A stretch of 64,000 nt of DNA from NCBI RefSeq assembly GCF_907165045.1, contig NZ_CAJRAU010000005.1, positions 434,001 through 498,000 on the forward strand, given 5' to 3'. Source of the DNA: Dyadobacter linearis (GTDB lineage: Bacteria; Bacteroidota; Bacteroidia; Cytophagales; Spirosomataceae). The position numbers and the translations under genes were made by a program. Below the pieces are notes generated by a model. The model saw nothing but the letters and a program-made list of their open reading frames with translations, made no database searches and was not told the origin of the DNA. Numbering within the stretch: the first letter of the stretch is position 1; each line of letters starts with the position of its first letter. This document shows positions 36,301 to 45,349 of this stretch, piece by piece.

Positions 36301-37182
36301 ATGAATCATAAGGAGTTTTTAGAATCGTTGGTTTGTCCGCTCACAGGCACTCCATTGACACTATCGGAAGATCAGAAAACATTGACGAGCGAAGATGGTA
36401 CTGTGTATGAAGTAGGCGATACAGGAATTGTTAATATGTTGTATCCCAAAGAATTACTTCCAGAAGATGCCCGCGAGCAATACCTCTACGATCAGGCATT
36501 TCTTCGTTACGACAAAGGTGTTTCCTGGGTTTTTGAAACGCTAAACCATTCTGACGAAGCTGCTACCAGAAAATTCTTTATTGATCTGATGGAATTGAAA
36601 CCTGGTATGAAAGCGCTGGAAGTCGGCGCCGGAACAGGTAAAGATTCAGCTTTGATCCTGGATAAAGTTCGTCCGGGAGGAACTGCTGTTTTGTCGGATC
36701 TTTCTCCGAATATGTTGAAACTGGCTCAGGAAAAGCTTAATACGGATGATGTTAACGCGCATTACTTCCTTGGAAACGGCTCTTACCTGCCTTTTGCAGA
36801 CGATACCTTCGACGCAGTTTTTCATTTTGGAGGAATCAATACTTTCTCGGAGCGCAAAAGGGCTTTTGACGAACTGACCCGCGTGGTTCGTCCGGGTGGG
36901 AAAGTGGTTGTGGGAGACGAAAGTGTGGCGCCGTGGCTTCGGAATACGCCCACTTATGCAACGTTATTGAAAGCAAACCCGCTTTTCAGAGCTGAGGTAC
37001 CTTTGGAGGATCTGCCTGCGAATATTGAGAATTTCAAACTGCACTACATCTTTGGTAACGCATTTTACGTAATGGAATATAAGGTTACGTCTACTGCACC
37101 TGAAATTGACATTGACCTGCCGATACCAGGCAAAGATTTTGTCGATAACTGGCGCCTGCGTGCTGAAAAAGCGGTTGACTAA
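36301..37182 (+). CDS. Class I SAM-dependent methyltransferase
   Basis: A 293-residue methyltransferase. An N-terminal Trm112-like segment (SLVCPLTGTPL...) has only one cysteine, so the zinc site is lost. The Rossmann core shows ALEVGAGTGKDSALIL, LSDLSPNML and an acidic FDAVFHFGG. Substrate unknown. It starts the accessory cluster of glycan-type genes; the following gene begins 54 bp later. Confidence 0.85.
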   Translation: MNHKEFLESLVCPLTGTPLTLSEDQKTLTSEDGTVYEVGDTGIVNMLYPKELLPEDAREQYLYDQAFLRYDKGVSWVFETLNHSDEAATRKFFIDLMELKPGMKALEVGAGTGKDSALILDKVRPGGTAVLSDLSPNMLKLAQEKLNTDDVNAHYFLGNGSYLPFADDTFDAVFHFGGINTFSERKRAFDELTRVVRPGGKVVVGDESVAPWLRNTPTYATLLKANPLFRAEVPLEDLPANIENFKLHYIFGNAFYVMEYKVTSTAPEIDIDLPIPGKDFVDNWRLRAEKAVD

Positions 37183-37236
37183 CTCTTGCATTTCGGTCTC
37201 GATTTTACATTCATCAATCATAATAAGACGAATTTC

Positions 37237-38172
37237 ATGTGGGTTAAAAAAGGAGTTATATATAAACCTGACGGGAGCATGCCGCACAGCCTCTCCCACG
37301 CGCAGGTTCCTTACGCATACAAGCATAAAGATTTTTTACGCATCTATTTCTCGACCCGTGACGCGAGTACTCAATCCCGGCCGACCTTCATAGATGTTGA
37401 CTACGACGATCCAAAAAAGATCCTTTACATTCACGACAAACCCGTTTTAGAACTTGGCGGCCCCGGCGAATACGATGAAACCGGCGCAATGCCAGCGTGG
37501 TTTGTAGACCGGCCAAATGGAGATATCTGGCTGTATTACACCGGCTGGAACCGCACGCACAATTCGTACCGGCTGTCGATGGGGTTAGCGGAAAGCCTTG
37601 ATGGAGGTTTGACGTTTAAGAAAAAATTCGTCGGCCCGATTATGGACCGCAGCATTCAAAACCCACTCTGGGCGGCGCAGCCTTCGGTATTGATCGACGA
37701 AGATGGTACCTGGCGAATGTGGTACATTTCCGGCCACAAATGCGAATGGATCCACGATTATCCGGAACCCTATTACCGCGCGCAATCGGCTACTTCCAAA
37801 GATGGTATTCATTGGGAGATCAGCGATATTCCTACGCTTGATTTTGACGATTTTCTACACGCAGTAGGTCGGCCAAGCGTTTTCAAGGAAGATGGACTTT
37901 ACAAAATGTACTATTCCTACCGCCACTCACGTGACTATCGCACCGATCGTAATCAGAGTTATAGACTCGGCTACGCGGAATCTGTAGACGGAACTAACTG
38001 GGAGCGGAAAGATCATTTGGTAGGAATTGCAAAATCCGACAACCCCGAAGATTTCGACTATGAAATGATTGACTATGCTAATTTTTATCAGCATAACGGG
38101 AAACGATATTTGTTATATAATGGTAATGGATTTGGTGCAGCAGGTTTTGCTTACGCGGTTTGGGAAGATTAA
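37237..38172 (+). CDS. Five-bladed-propeller glycosidase-like protein
   Basis: A 311-residue protein whose repeated blade motifs (SLDGGLTF, SKDGIHW and SVDGTNW, with GxW/Y-rich strands such as DIWLYYTGW) fit a GH43/GH130-like five-bladed beta-propeller. No signal peptide is seen, so it probably works in the cytosol on nucleotide- or phosphate-activated sugars, or as a binding protein. ATG at 37237 is preferred to 37186. Catalytic residues could not be assigned with confidence. Confidence 0.65.
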   Translation: MWVKKGVIYKPDGSMPHSLSHAQVPYAYKHKDFLRIYFSTRDASTQSRPTFIDVDYDDPKKILYIHDKPVLELGGPGEYDETGAMPAWFVDRPNGDIWLYYTGWNRTHNSYRLSMGLAESLDGGLTFKKKFVGPIMDRSIQNPLWAAQPSVLIDEDGTWRMWYISGHKCEWIHDYPEPYYRAQSATSKDGIHWEISDIPTLDFDDFLHAVGRPSVFKEDGLYKMYYSYRHSRDYRTDRNQSYRLGYAESVDGTNWERKDHLVGIAKSDNPEDFDYEMIDYANFYQHNGKRYLLYNGNGFGAAGFAYAVWED

Positions 38173-38222
38173 TATCCTGTGAGAGAGTGATGGAAATCAG
38201 TCTTTCATTGCAAGAAGAATGA

Positions 38223-38230
38223 TAGTTTTG
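38223..38230 (+). promoter_or_regulatory. -7-type box before the dioxygenase-led operon
   Basis: TAGTTTTG fits TAnnTTTG, 37 bp before the dioxygenase ATG. A -33 box is not clear. Confidence 0.4.
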
Positions 38231-38267
38231 ATTAATTATTATTACTTAACATCACACAGTCAATACA

Positions 38268-39086
38268 ATGAGTACACTTCAGGAACAGTTTAATAATGAT
38301 GGATATGTCCTTTTGAGAAATTTTCTCGACAAAGACATTATCAATACCATATATACAGACGCCCGCAAGATTTTCGCGGCTCAGATCAAACGCGTAACCG
38401 GCAAATCGGTGGATATCGACGACCGCGATGCATTTGAGAATGCAATGTTCGAGTTTTTCGAGAAAGATTTCAATGCATTTGTAAACACTGGAAAAACGGT
38501 GCAGCACACATTTTCGCTGCATAGGCTTGGTGTAGACCCTATTATTGAAAATGTGCTGAAACAAGTCGGGCTTTCCAACCCTATCATCGGGGCGCGGGCA
38601 GCAATGCAGTTCAACAGCCGTTTTTTGTCGAAAGATGGCAGCAAACACTGGAAGCTAGACGCGCATCAGGATTGGCGCACTGGCCAGGGCTCTCTCGACA
38701 GCACAGTGATCTGGTTCCCGATGGTCGATGCCGGCGCGGATATTGGCGCATTACAGGTAATTCCGGGCAGCCACAAAACGGGTTTGAGAGAATCTTCAAC
38801 TTCGGGTTACCAGGGCGGAATTACCGCTGAGCTGAAAGACGAAGATTTCGTGCAGACGGAATTCCAGGTTGGCGACATTCTCGTTTTCTCTGCATTTCTG
38901 ATACACCAGTCCGGAAACAATATCACTAACAATATCCGCTGGTCTGTTCAGCTTCGATACAACAACCTCGACGAACCGACATTCATTGACCGCGGATACC
39001 CGATGGCATATATTTACAAACCGGAAACCGAGCTGGTAACGCCCGATTTTCCAAGTGTGGAGCAGTTGAAGGGGGTTTTTAGTTAA
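38268..39086 (+). CDS. Phytanoyl-CoA dioxygenase-family Fe(II)/2-oxoglutarate oxygenase
   Basis: A 272-residue double-stranded beta-helix oxygenase. The iron triad is H133-x-D135 (AHQDW) and H213 (FLIHQSGN), with R224 or R230 as the 2-oxoglutarate-binding arginine. Members of this family hydroxylate small molecules or sugars. The place beside glycosyltransferases suggests a sugar or glycolipid substrate, which is an inference. The next gene starts two bases after its stop codon. Confidence 0.87.
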   Translation: MSTLQEQFNNDGYVLLRNFLDKDIINTIYTDARKIFAAQIKRVTGKSVDIDDRDAFENAMFEFFEKDFNAFVNTGKTVQHTFSLHRLGVDPIIENVLKQVGLSNPIIGARAAMQFNSRFLSKDGSKHWKLDAHQDWRTGQGSLDSTVIWFPMVDAGADIGALQVIPGSHKTGLRESSTSGYQGGITAELKDEDFVQTEFQVGDILVFSAFLIHQSGNNITNNIRWSVQLRYNNLDEPTFIDRGYPMAYIYKPETELVTPDFPSVEQLKGVFS

Positions 39087-39088
39087 TC

Positions 39089-39313
39089 ATGGATATCAGA
39101 TATTTTCAAGATACGGATACACTCTTACTGGTTTTTAATCAGAATGAGGTAGTTGCTACGGATGATTTGAATGAGAATATGCTTGTTGATCGGGATATAA
39201 ATGGAAATCCAGTTTCCCTAACAATTGAACATGCCACTACGCTGACGAATGTAAATGGTCTGTCATTTCAGCAAATCAGTGGCGACACTGTGAAAGAATT
39301 GGTTACCATTTAA
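39089..39313 (+). CDS. DUF2283-like small protein
   Basis: A 74-residue protein with MDIRYFQDTDTLLLVF at the start and a pattern fitting DUF2283, small beta-rich proteins of unknown function. It is tightly packed: two bases after the dioxygenase gene and six before a GT2 gene, so one transcript is likely. Confidence 0.75.
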   Translation: MDIRYFQDTDTLLLVFNQNEVVATDDLNENMLVDRDINGNPVSLTIEHATTLTNVNGLSFQQISGDTVKELVTI

Positions 39314-39319
39314 AAATAC

Positions 39320-40150
39320 ATGAAAGTTTCAGTTTGCGTTCCTGCATACAATCACGAGAAGTACATTGCGCAGATGCTTGATGGCGTTTTGATGCAGCAG
39401 ACTAATTTTGAGTTTGAAATTGTGATTGGCGACGATGCTTCTACGGATCGTACCCAGGATATTATAAGAGAATATGACCAGAAAAAGCCCGGAATCATCC
39501 GGGCTTTTCTGCATTCTGAGAACCAGGGACCAAGCGAGCCGCGTGAATTTGCAGGGAGAAATAATGTACTTCAACTGATCAAAGCTTGCAAAGGGGAATT
39601 TGTGGCCATGTGTGAAGGCGATGATTTCTGGACTGACCCTTTAAAGCTTCAGAAACAGGTCGATTATCTTGAACAAAATCCGGAAATCAGCATTTGTCAC
39701 CATAATATGCGGGTGATTTATGAAGACGGATCTCCCGAACATCTTTTTAATAACCCCGATCAGAAAGCGATTTCTACAATTGAGAATATTCTGGAAGACA
39801 AGTGGTTTTTTGCGACTGCGAGTTGGATGTACCGGAATTACTTTTTGAATAATGACTTTGCAGAGTGGCATTCAAAAGCTGCTGCGGGCGACTGGGCAAT
39901 TATGATTCAGCTGGCAGCTCAGGGAAAAATCGGGTATTTGGCTGATGTAATGGGCGTTTACCGAAAGCATAGTGCAGGATTGAGTAACGTTCACTCTCAG
40001 ACTAATCTGAAATTTTTGAAAAACAGAAAGGAAATGTTCGAAAACGTAGATAAATGGCTGGCATACAAATATCATAATACAGCTCAGGCCACCATCTCAC
40101 GGTATGAACAAGAGCTTTCACGGCTCGAAAAAATTGGCGGTTCGAATTAA
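39320..40150 (+). CDS. Glycosyltransferase family 2 protein
   Basis: A 276-residue GT-A transferase: VSVCVPAYNHEKYIAQMLDG, IGDDASTDRTQDI and the metal-binding EGDDFW. Donor and acceptor are unknown. Its C-terminal part is helical and polar. It is the third gene of the tight dioxygenase-DUF2283-GT2 group. Confidence 0.9.
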   Translation: MKVSVCVPAYNHEKYIAQMLDGVLMQQTNFEFEIVIGDDASTDRTQDIIREYDQKKPGIIRAFLHSENQGPSEPREFAGRNNVLQLIKACKGEFVAMCEGDDFWTDPLKLQKQVDYLEQNPEISICHHNMRVIYEDGSPEHLFNNPDQKAISTIENILEDKWFFATASWMYRNYFLNNDFAEWHSKAAAGDWAIMIQLAAQGKIGYLADVMGVYRKHSAGLSNVHSQTNLKFLKNRKEMFENVDKWLAYKYHNTAQATISRYEQELSRLEKIGGSN

Positions 40151-40188
40151 TAATCTTTAATTTGTACTGTTTTTACTATTTCACATTT

Positions 40189-40953
40189 ATGAAGCTAAGC
40201 GTCGTAATACCAGCATATAACGAAGAAGAATCGATAACGCACACTCTTACTTCCTTACACAGCACATTAAATAAATACAATATCCCTCACGAGATTTGCG
40301 TCACCAACGATAATTCCAAAGACGGCACATTGCGGGTATTGGATGAGCTTTCTCTTCAAATTCCAACACTTGTATATTACACCAACCCCGGCCCGAATGG
40401 TTTCGGGTATGCGGTAAGGTACGGTCTGGAACGATTCAAAGGTGACTGCGTGGCGGTATTTATGGCTGATATGTCCGATGATCCGGAAGATCTGGTGAAG
40501 TACTATTTTAAAATGCTGGAAGGTGACTACGACTGTGTATTCGGGTCGCGGTGGGAAAAAGGCGGGAAGGTTATTGATTATCCTGCGCTCAAAAAGGTGA
40601 TCAACCGGGTGGCGAATTTTATCGTGCGGATTGTAATGGGGATTAAATACAATGATACTACCAACGCATTCAAGCTTTATAAAAGAGAAACGATCGAAGG
40701 GATCAAGCCTTTTTTAGCGCCTCATTTTAATTTAACCATTGAACTTCCACTCAAAGCAATGGTGCGCGGTTTCAATTACGCAGTGGTTCCCAATAGCTGG
40801 ACAAACCGTAAATACGGAGAATCAAAGCTGAAAATCAAAGAAATGGGCAGCCGGTACTTTTTTATTTTAATGTACTGCCTGATAGAAAAATACTTCTCGC
40901 AGGGTGATTTTATGAAGAAGACTATCGCACCAAAGAAAGAAGTCAGCCGCTGA
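40189..40953 (+). CDS. Glycosyltransferase family 2 protein, DPM1/ArnC-like
   Basis: A 254-residue GT2: LSVVIPAYNEEESITHTL, TNDNSKDGTLRVL, FMADMSDDPEDL. It resembles polyprenyl-phosphate sugar transferases but has no clear C-terminal membrane pair. The ATG at 40189 is preferred to the upstream 40162. It closes the accessory cluster; no terminator was found behind it. Confidence 0.88.
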   Translation: MKLSVVIPAYNEEESITHTLTSLHSTLNKYNIPHEICVTNDNSKDGTLRVLDELSLQIPTLVYYTNPGPNGFGYAVRYGLERFKGDCVAVFMADMSDDPEDLVKYYFKMLEGDYDCVFGSRWEKGGKVIDYPALKKVINRVANFIVRIVMGIKYNDTTNAFKLYKRETIEGIKPFLAPHFNLTIELPLKAMVRGFNYAVVPNSWTNRKYGESKLKIKEMGSRYFFILMYCLIEKYFSQGDFMKKTIAPKKEVSR

Positions 40954-40981
40954 GGAAAAGCCACTGAGGGCCAGCACCTTA

Positions 40982-41431
40982 CTATTTGATCCAGTCCTGT
41001 ATAAAATGGACTTTATGGGCGATGTACGAAATGCCCAGGCCCCAGATCACCGCGCTCAGCGTCATCCAAAGGAATATCGAATGCTTCGGTACACGAAAAG
41101 CAACTGCCAATATTGGCCCGAAAATGGGTGTGAATAGCGGCGGTGTCAAAAATGCAATGCCGATAATGCCGAAACGCTTCCAGATATTGACCGCAATGCG
41201 ATTGATCCTTGTAAATTTTTTAGGTTCGGATTTTCTGCGTTTCTGAATCAATGCGCGAATTCCACTTCCTATATACGTAAGGATCAGGACTGTGAACATC
41301 ATTCCGATTGCGGAGCAGGCGGCGGTTTCAAGCCAGGTCAATTTCAATATTACGCCTGTAATCGGTCCTCCGAAAAATTTGAGCGTACTGGCAAGTGCCA
41401 CCGATAAGTATTTGAGAAAGGTGGTTTCCAT
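40982..41431 (-). CDS. Small integral membrane protein
   Basis: A 149-residue protein with about four hydrophobic segments and a basic middle loop (QKRRKSEPKKFTRINR). The segment FLTPPLFTPIFGPILAV resembles small DedA- or small-exporter-like proteins, but I would not name a function. It starts right behind dxr, so the two genes probably share a transcript. Confidence 0.72.
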   Translation of the reverse strand: METTFLKYLSVALASTLKFFGGPITGVILKLTWLETAACSAIGMMFTVLILTYIGSGIRALIQKRRKSEPKKFTRINRIAVNIWKRFGIIGIAFLTPPLFTPIFGPILAVAFRVPKHSIFLWMTLSAVIWGLGISYIAHKVHFIQDWIK

Positions 41432-42592
41432 TTATACTTTAACCTGGATCATTTCAGAAGCAAAACGCCGCGTCGCTTCATTTGTTTGAACGTAATCCGT
41501 ATATGAAGGATTTTCGACGTAGGCTATCTTAGCCAGGCTCTCGACAATTACGTCCGAAATATCCAGAAATCCTATCTTGTCATGCAGGAATGCGTCAACG
41601 GCAATTTCGTTTGCTGCGTTCACGATACATGCCGCATTACCACCTTTTTCCAACACCTCATAAGCAATTGCCAGATTTCTGAAAGTTTCCAGGTCGGGCT
41701 TTTCAAATGTGAGTGAAGGATAATCTACGAAGTTGAATCTCGGAAAATCAGATTTCAGCCGCAAAGGATAATATAGTGCATATTGGATCGGCAGTTTCAT
41801 GTCCGGCAGGCCCATTTGCGCTTTCATGCTTCCATCCTCGAATTGTACCAGCGAGTGAATAATGCTTTGCGGATGTACGATTACTTCGATTTGAGAGGCT
41901 TTTAAATCAAATAACCATTTAGCTTCGATCACTTCCAAACCCTTGTTCATAAGAGTGGCCGAATCAATTGTGATTTTGGCGCCCATACTCCAGTTAGGGT
42001 GTTTCAGCGCCTGCGCCTTGGTTACGGAAGCCAGAAAAGCTTTGTCTCTCCCACGAAACGGTCCGCCGGAAGCGGTCAGGATAATCTTTTCGATTGGATT
42101 ATTTTCTTCTCCCGTAAGACATTGAAAAATGGCAGCGTGCTCGGAATCAACGGGATATATATTTACCTGGTATTGCTTCGCCAGAGCGGTGATCAGCTCG
42201 CCGGCTACGACCAGAGTTTCCTTGTTTGCTAACGCAATTGTCTTTCCAGCTTTGATCGCATGAATCGTAGGCAATAGCCCGGCGTAACCTACCATCGCAG
42301 TCAAAACGATATCCACTTCATCCGACTCTACCACCGAAACCAGCGCCTCTGCGCCTTTATAAACCTTAACAGGAAAACCAGCAAGTGCAGATTTTACCTG
42401 GTCAAACTTATTTTCACTACAAATCACTACCTCATCAGGAAGGAATTTCACTGCCTGCTCTATTAGTAAGTCAGCGTTTTCACCCGCAGTTAATACAGAA
42501 ACTGAAAATACTTCTGGATTCGCTGCTATTACTTCAAGCGCCTGTGTACCGATTGAACCGGTCGACCCTAAAATGGCTATTCTTTTCTTCAT
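41432..42592 (-). CDS. dxr: 1-deoxy-D-xylulose-5-phosphate reductoisomerase
   Basis: A 386-residue enzyme making 2-C-methyl-D-erythritol 4-phosphate, the committed step of the non-mevalonate isoprenoid pathway. ILGSTGSIGTQALEVI binds NADPH; ASGGPFRGRD, DSATLMNKGLEVIEA and VHPQSIIHSLVQ form the active site. Length and motifs are typical. Other pathway genes are not in the window. Confidence 0.96.
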   Translation of the reverse strand: MKKRIAILGSTGSIGTQALEVIAANPEVFSVSVLTAGENADLLIEQAVKFLPDEVVICSENKFDQVKSALAGFPVKVYKGAEALVSVVESDEVDIVLTAMVGYAGLLPTIHAIKAGKTIALANKETLVVAGELITALAKQYQVNIYPVDSEHAAIFQCLTGEENNPIEKIILTASGGPFRGRDKAFLASVTKAQALKHPNWSMGAKITIDSATLMNKGLEVIEAKWLFDLKASQIEVIVHPQSIIHSLVQFEDGSMKAQMGLPDMKLPIQYALYYPLRLKSDFPRFNFVDYPSLTFEKPDLETFRNLAIAYEVLEKGGNAACIVNAANEIAVDAFLHDKIGFLDISDVIVESLAKIAYVENPSYTDYVQTNEATRRFASEMIQVKV

Positions 42593-42613
42593 TGTCTTTT
42601 CATTTAAGGTCGC

Positions 42614-44116
42614 TTACACATTTTTAAGCTTCACCAATTCATCCGCGATTTTCCTGTCATTGGAAAGCCGCGGCACTTTATTCTGTCCGCCTAATTTTCC
42701 ACTGGCTCTCATAAAATTGATGAATGCATTTTTCGGCAGTGGTACCAGTTCTAGTTTTCTCAGAATACTTCCTTGAATGAGGTCTTTGTAATAAATATTC
42801 AATTCTGTCAGCCTGCGGTCAACATCTTCAACGAACTGATTCATATCCTGCGGCGCAGTAGCAAATTCTACCAACCATTCATGATAAGGAAGTCCGCCTC
42901 CGGCAGGATTTACCATCGGAGCAACTGTAAACTCCACTACCTCAACTTCCGGGTGACGCTCCATGCCGTACCGCAGTGCTTTCTCGATCTCCTCGCCGAT
43001 CACGTGCTCGCCGAATGCAGAAATGAAATGCTTGATCCTACCCGTAACGAGTATTTTATATGGATTTGTAGAAACAAACCGGACCGTATCCCCGAGCGAA
43101 TAGCCCCAAAGTCCCGCATTGTTATTTACGATCATCGCATAGTTCTTACCCACTTCGACCTCGCCTATTGAATATCTGGGCGGATTTTCTTCGAAAAACT
43201 GATCAGCCGGAATGAATTCGTAGAATATGCCGGTATTGAGCAAAAGCAACAAACCTTCGTCATCCTGCGAATCCTGGTAGGCGAAGAAACCTTCCGAAGC
43301 CGGGTATAACTCGATGGAATCAATTCGCTTTCCTATTGACTCAAAAAGCTTGGCGCGGTAAGGCTCAAAATTGACACCTCCATATATAAAAAGTGAAAAG
43401 TCAGGAAAAACGTCTTTGATCTTCTTTCCGGTACGCTCGATGATCCTGTCAAAATACATTTGAACCCAGGGTGGAATGCCAGAAATGAGCGACATGGGTT
43501 GATCGATCGTTTCTTCGATCACCTTATCGAGCTTGGTCTCCCAGTCTTCAATGCAGTTGGTTTCGTAGCTTGGCAGCTGATTAGCGCGAAGGTAAGCCGG
43601 TACGTGATGGTTGGAAATACCTGACAGGCGGCCTGTCAGTACCCCGCCAGTCTCTGTCAATACCGGACTTCCGGAGAGGAATATCAGTTTATTGTCTAAA
43701 AAGGCAGATTTGCCGGTCTGATCAATATACGTCAAAATGGCATTTCGCGCAGAGTTGATGTGATTGGAGATCGAATCCTTTGAAATCGGAATGTACTTGG
43801 TTCCGGAGGTAGTACCTGACGTTTTGGCAAAATATAAAGGTTTCCCCGGCCAGAGTATATTGTCAGCCCCTTCTTTGATCTTGCCAATATATCCTTTCAG
43901 ATCCTCGTAATCCGCAACCGGCACCGCCTCTTTAAAATCCGAGTAAGAATGAATATCCCCAAAAAAGTGGTCTTTACCGAACTCTGTCGCTGCCGCTTTT
44001 GCGACCAGCTCTTGTCTCCATTTTTCCTGAATTGCAATGCTTTCAGAGATCCATTGCTGCTGCTGCTGAACGATATATCTTGCCAGCGGCCGACTTAAAA
44101 TTGCTTTGATTCCCAT
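42614..44116 (-). CDS. GH3-family acyl-adenylate/amido synthetase
   Basis: A 500-residue protein of the GH3 family, named after the plant auxin-amido synthetases. FAKTSGTTSGTKYIPIS is the phosphate-binding loop; a TGRIKHFISAFGEHV segment is typical of the C-terminal lobe. Plant members join amino acids to acyl-adenylates; bacterial substrates are mostly unknown. A TACCTTTG box lies nine bases upstream on the minus strand, which would give a very short leader. Confidence 0.9.
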   Translation of the reverse strand: MGIKAILSRPLARYIVQQQQQWISESIAIQEKWRQELVAKAAATEFGKDHFFGDIHSYSDFKEAVPVADYEDLKGYIGKIKEGADNILWPGKPLYFAKTSGTTSGTKYIPISKDSISNHINSARNAILTYIDQTGKSAFLDNKLIFLSGSPVLTETGGVLTGRLSGISNHHVPAYLRANQLPSYETNCIEDWETKLDKVIEETIDQPMSLISGIPPWVQMYFDRIIERTGKKIKDVFPDFSLFIYGGVNFEPYRAKLFESIGKRIDSIELYPASEGFFAYQDSQDDEGLLLLLNTGIFYEFIPADQFFEENPPRYSIGEVEVGKNYAMIVNNNAGLWGYSLGDTVRFVSTNPYKILVTGRIKHFISAFGEHVIGEEIEKALRYGMERHPEVEVVEFTVAPMVNPAGGGLPYHEWLVEFATAPQDMNQFVEDVDRRLTELNIYYKDLIQGSILRKLELVPLPKNAFINFMRASGKLGGQNKVPRLSNDRKIADELVKLKNV

Positions 44117-44218
44117 AGTAAAAACAAAGGTAAGCAGGATTTGTAATTTCTGTAAAAGGAGCCGAAAATGGCGTTTTTTTACCCACTTTGAGGTAATCCT
44201 GTAAATTTTTTAAATGCC

Positions 44219-44248
44219 TTTGTTTGTGGACAATAATCTGTAATTTTG
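44219..44248 (+). promoter_or_regulatory. Promoter of mreB
   Basis: TTTG, an 18-nt spacer and TAATTTTG match the Bacteroidota consensus, 42 bp before the mreB ATG. Confidence 0.65.
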
Positions 44249-44289
44249 CCATCCTGAAATCAAAGTGAGCGCAAATTTTAACAAATTAT

Positions 44290-45315
44290 ATGGGATTGTT
44301 TGATTTTTTGACTAGCGATATTGCGATTGATTTGGGTACTGCCAATACTTTGATCATTCATAAAGATACAGTAGTTGTTGACGAGCCCTCAATCATTGCC
44401 ATGGATAAAACCACGGGCAAAGTTTTGGCGATAGGCCACACGGCCATGCAAATGCATGAGAAGACGAATGAGAATATAAAAACGATCCGTCCACTCAAAG
44501 ACGGGGTTATTGCAGACTTTACCGCAGCCGAAATGATGATCCGTGGTATGATCAAAATGATCGACACGGGCAGCCGCTTTTTTACACCCTCCCACAGAAT
44601 GGTAGTTTGCATTCCTTCCGGTATTACCGAGGTTGAGAAACGGGCTGTAAAAGACTCCTGCGAGCATGCAGGCGCAAAAGAAGTGTATATGGTGCACGAG
44701 CCGATCGCCGCTGCAATAGGTATCGGTATCGATATTACTCAGCCAAACGGGGTGATGATCGTGGATATTGGTGGTGGTACTACCGAAATCGCTGTTATTG
44801 CATTGTCAGGTATTGTTTGCGAGCAGTCTGTCCGCATTGCGGGTGACGTTTTTACAAGGGATATCGTCGATTATATGCGTCGCGAGCACAACCTGCTGAT
44901 CGGGGAACGTTCTGCCGAGCTGATCAAAATGGCAATTGGCTCTGCATCACCTGAGTTGGAAGTTCCTCTGGAAGATTACCAGATCCGCGGGCGTGACTTG
45001 ATGACGGGTATTCCGAAGGAAATCCGTGTGACGTATAGTGAGATAGCGTACTCTCTGGACAAGTCAATTTCCAAAATTGAAGAAGGTGTAATGAAAGCAC
45101 TGGAAATCTCTCCTCCTGAGCTTTCAGCGGATATTTTCAAAAATGGTATATACCTGACCGGCGGCGGCGCACTTATTCACGGACTTGACAAACGCATTGC
45201 TCAGAAAACGAAGCTTCCCGTCCATATTGCTGACGATCCATTAAAGGCTGTTGTAAAAGGTACTGGGGAAGTCCTCAAAAACCTGGAACTCTACAAGCCT
45301 GTATTGATTTCATAA
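44290..45315 (+). CDS. mreB: Rod shape-determining protein MreB
   Basis: A 341-residue bacterial actin that forms membrane-bound filaments guiding wall synthesis along the cell side. The actin-fold motifs are DLGTANTLI (phosphate 1), DIGGGTTEIAVIAL (phosphate 2) and GGGALIHGLD (adenosine). The N-terminal MGLFDFLTSDIA is typical. It starts the mreBCD cluster. Confidence 0.97.
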   Translation: MGLFDFLTSDIAIDLGTANTLIIHKDTVVVDEPSIIAMDKTTGKVLAIGHTAMQMHEKTNENIKTIRPLKDGVIADFTAAEMMIRGMIKMIDTGSRFFTPSHRMVVCIPSGITEVEKRAVKDSCEHAGAKEVYMVHEPIAAAIGIGIDITQPNGVMIVDIGGGTTEIAVIALSGIVCEQSVRIAGDVFTRDIVDYMRREHNLLIGERSAELIKMAIGSASPELEVPLEDYQIRGRDLMTGIPKEIRVTYSEIAYSLDKSISKIEEGVMKALEISPPELSADIFKNGIYLTGGGALIHGLDKRIAQKTKLPVHIADDPLKAVVKGTGEVLKNLELYKPVLIS

Positions 45316-45349
45316 GGATCGGATCGCGCATAGCGTGCACATTTAGCCC

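Noticed and set aside
36301..40953. Genomic island or prophage around the glycan cluster
   Set aside because: No integrase, transposase, tRNA junction or flanking repeat is seen. Base composition looks similar to the neighbours by eye.
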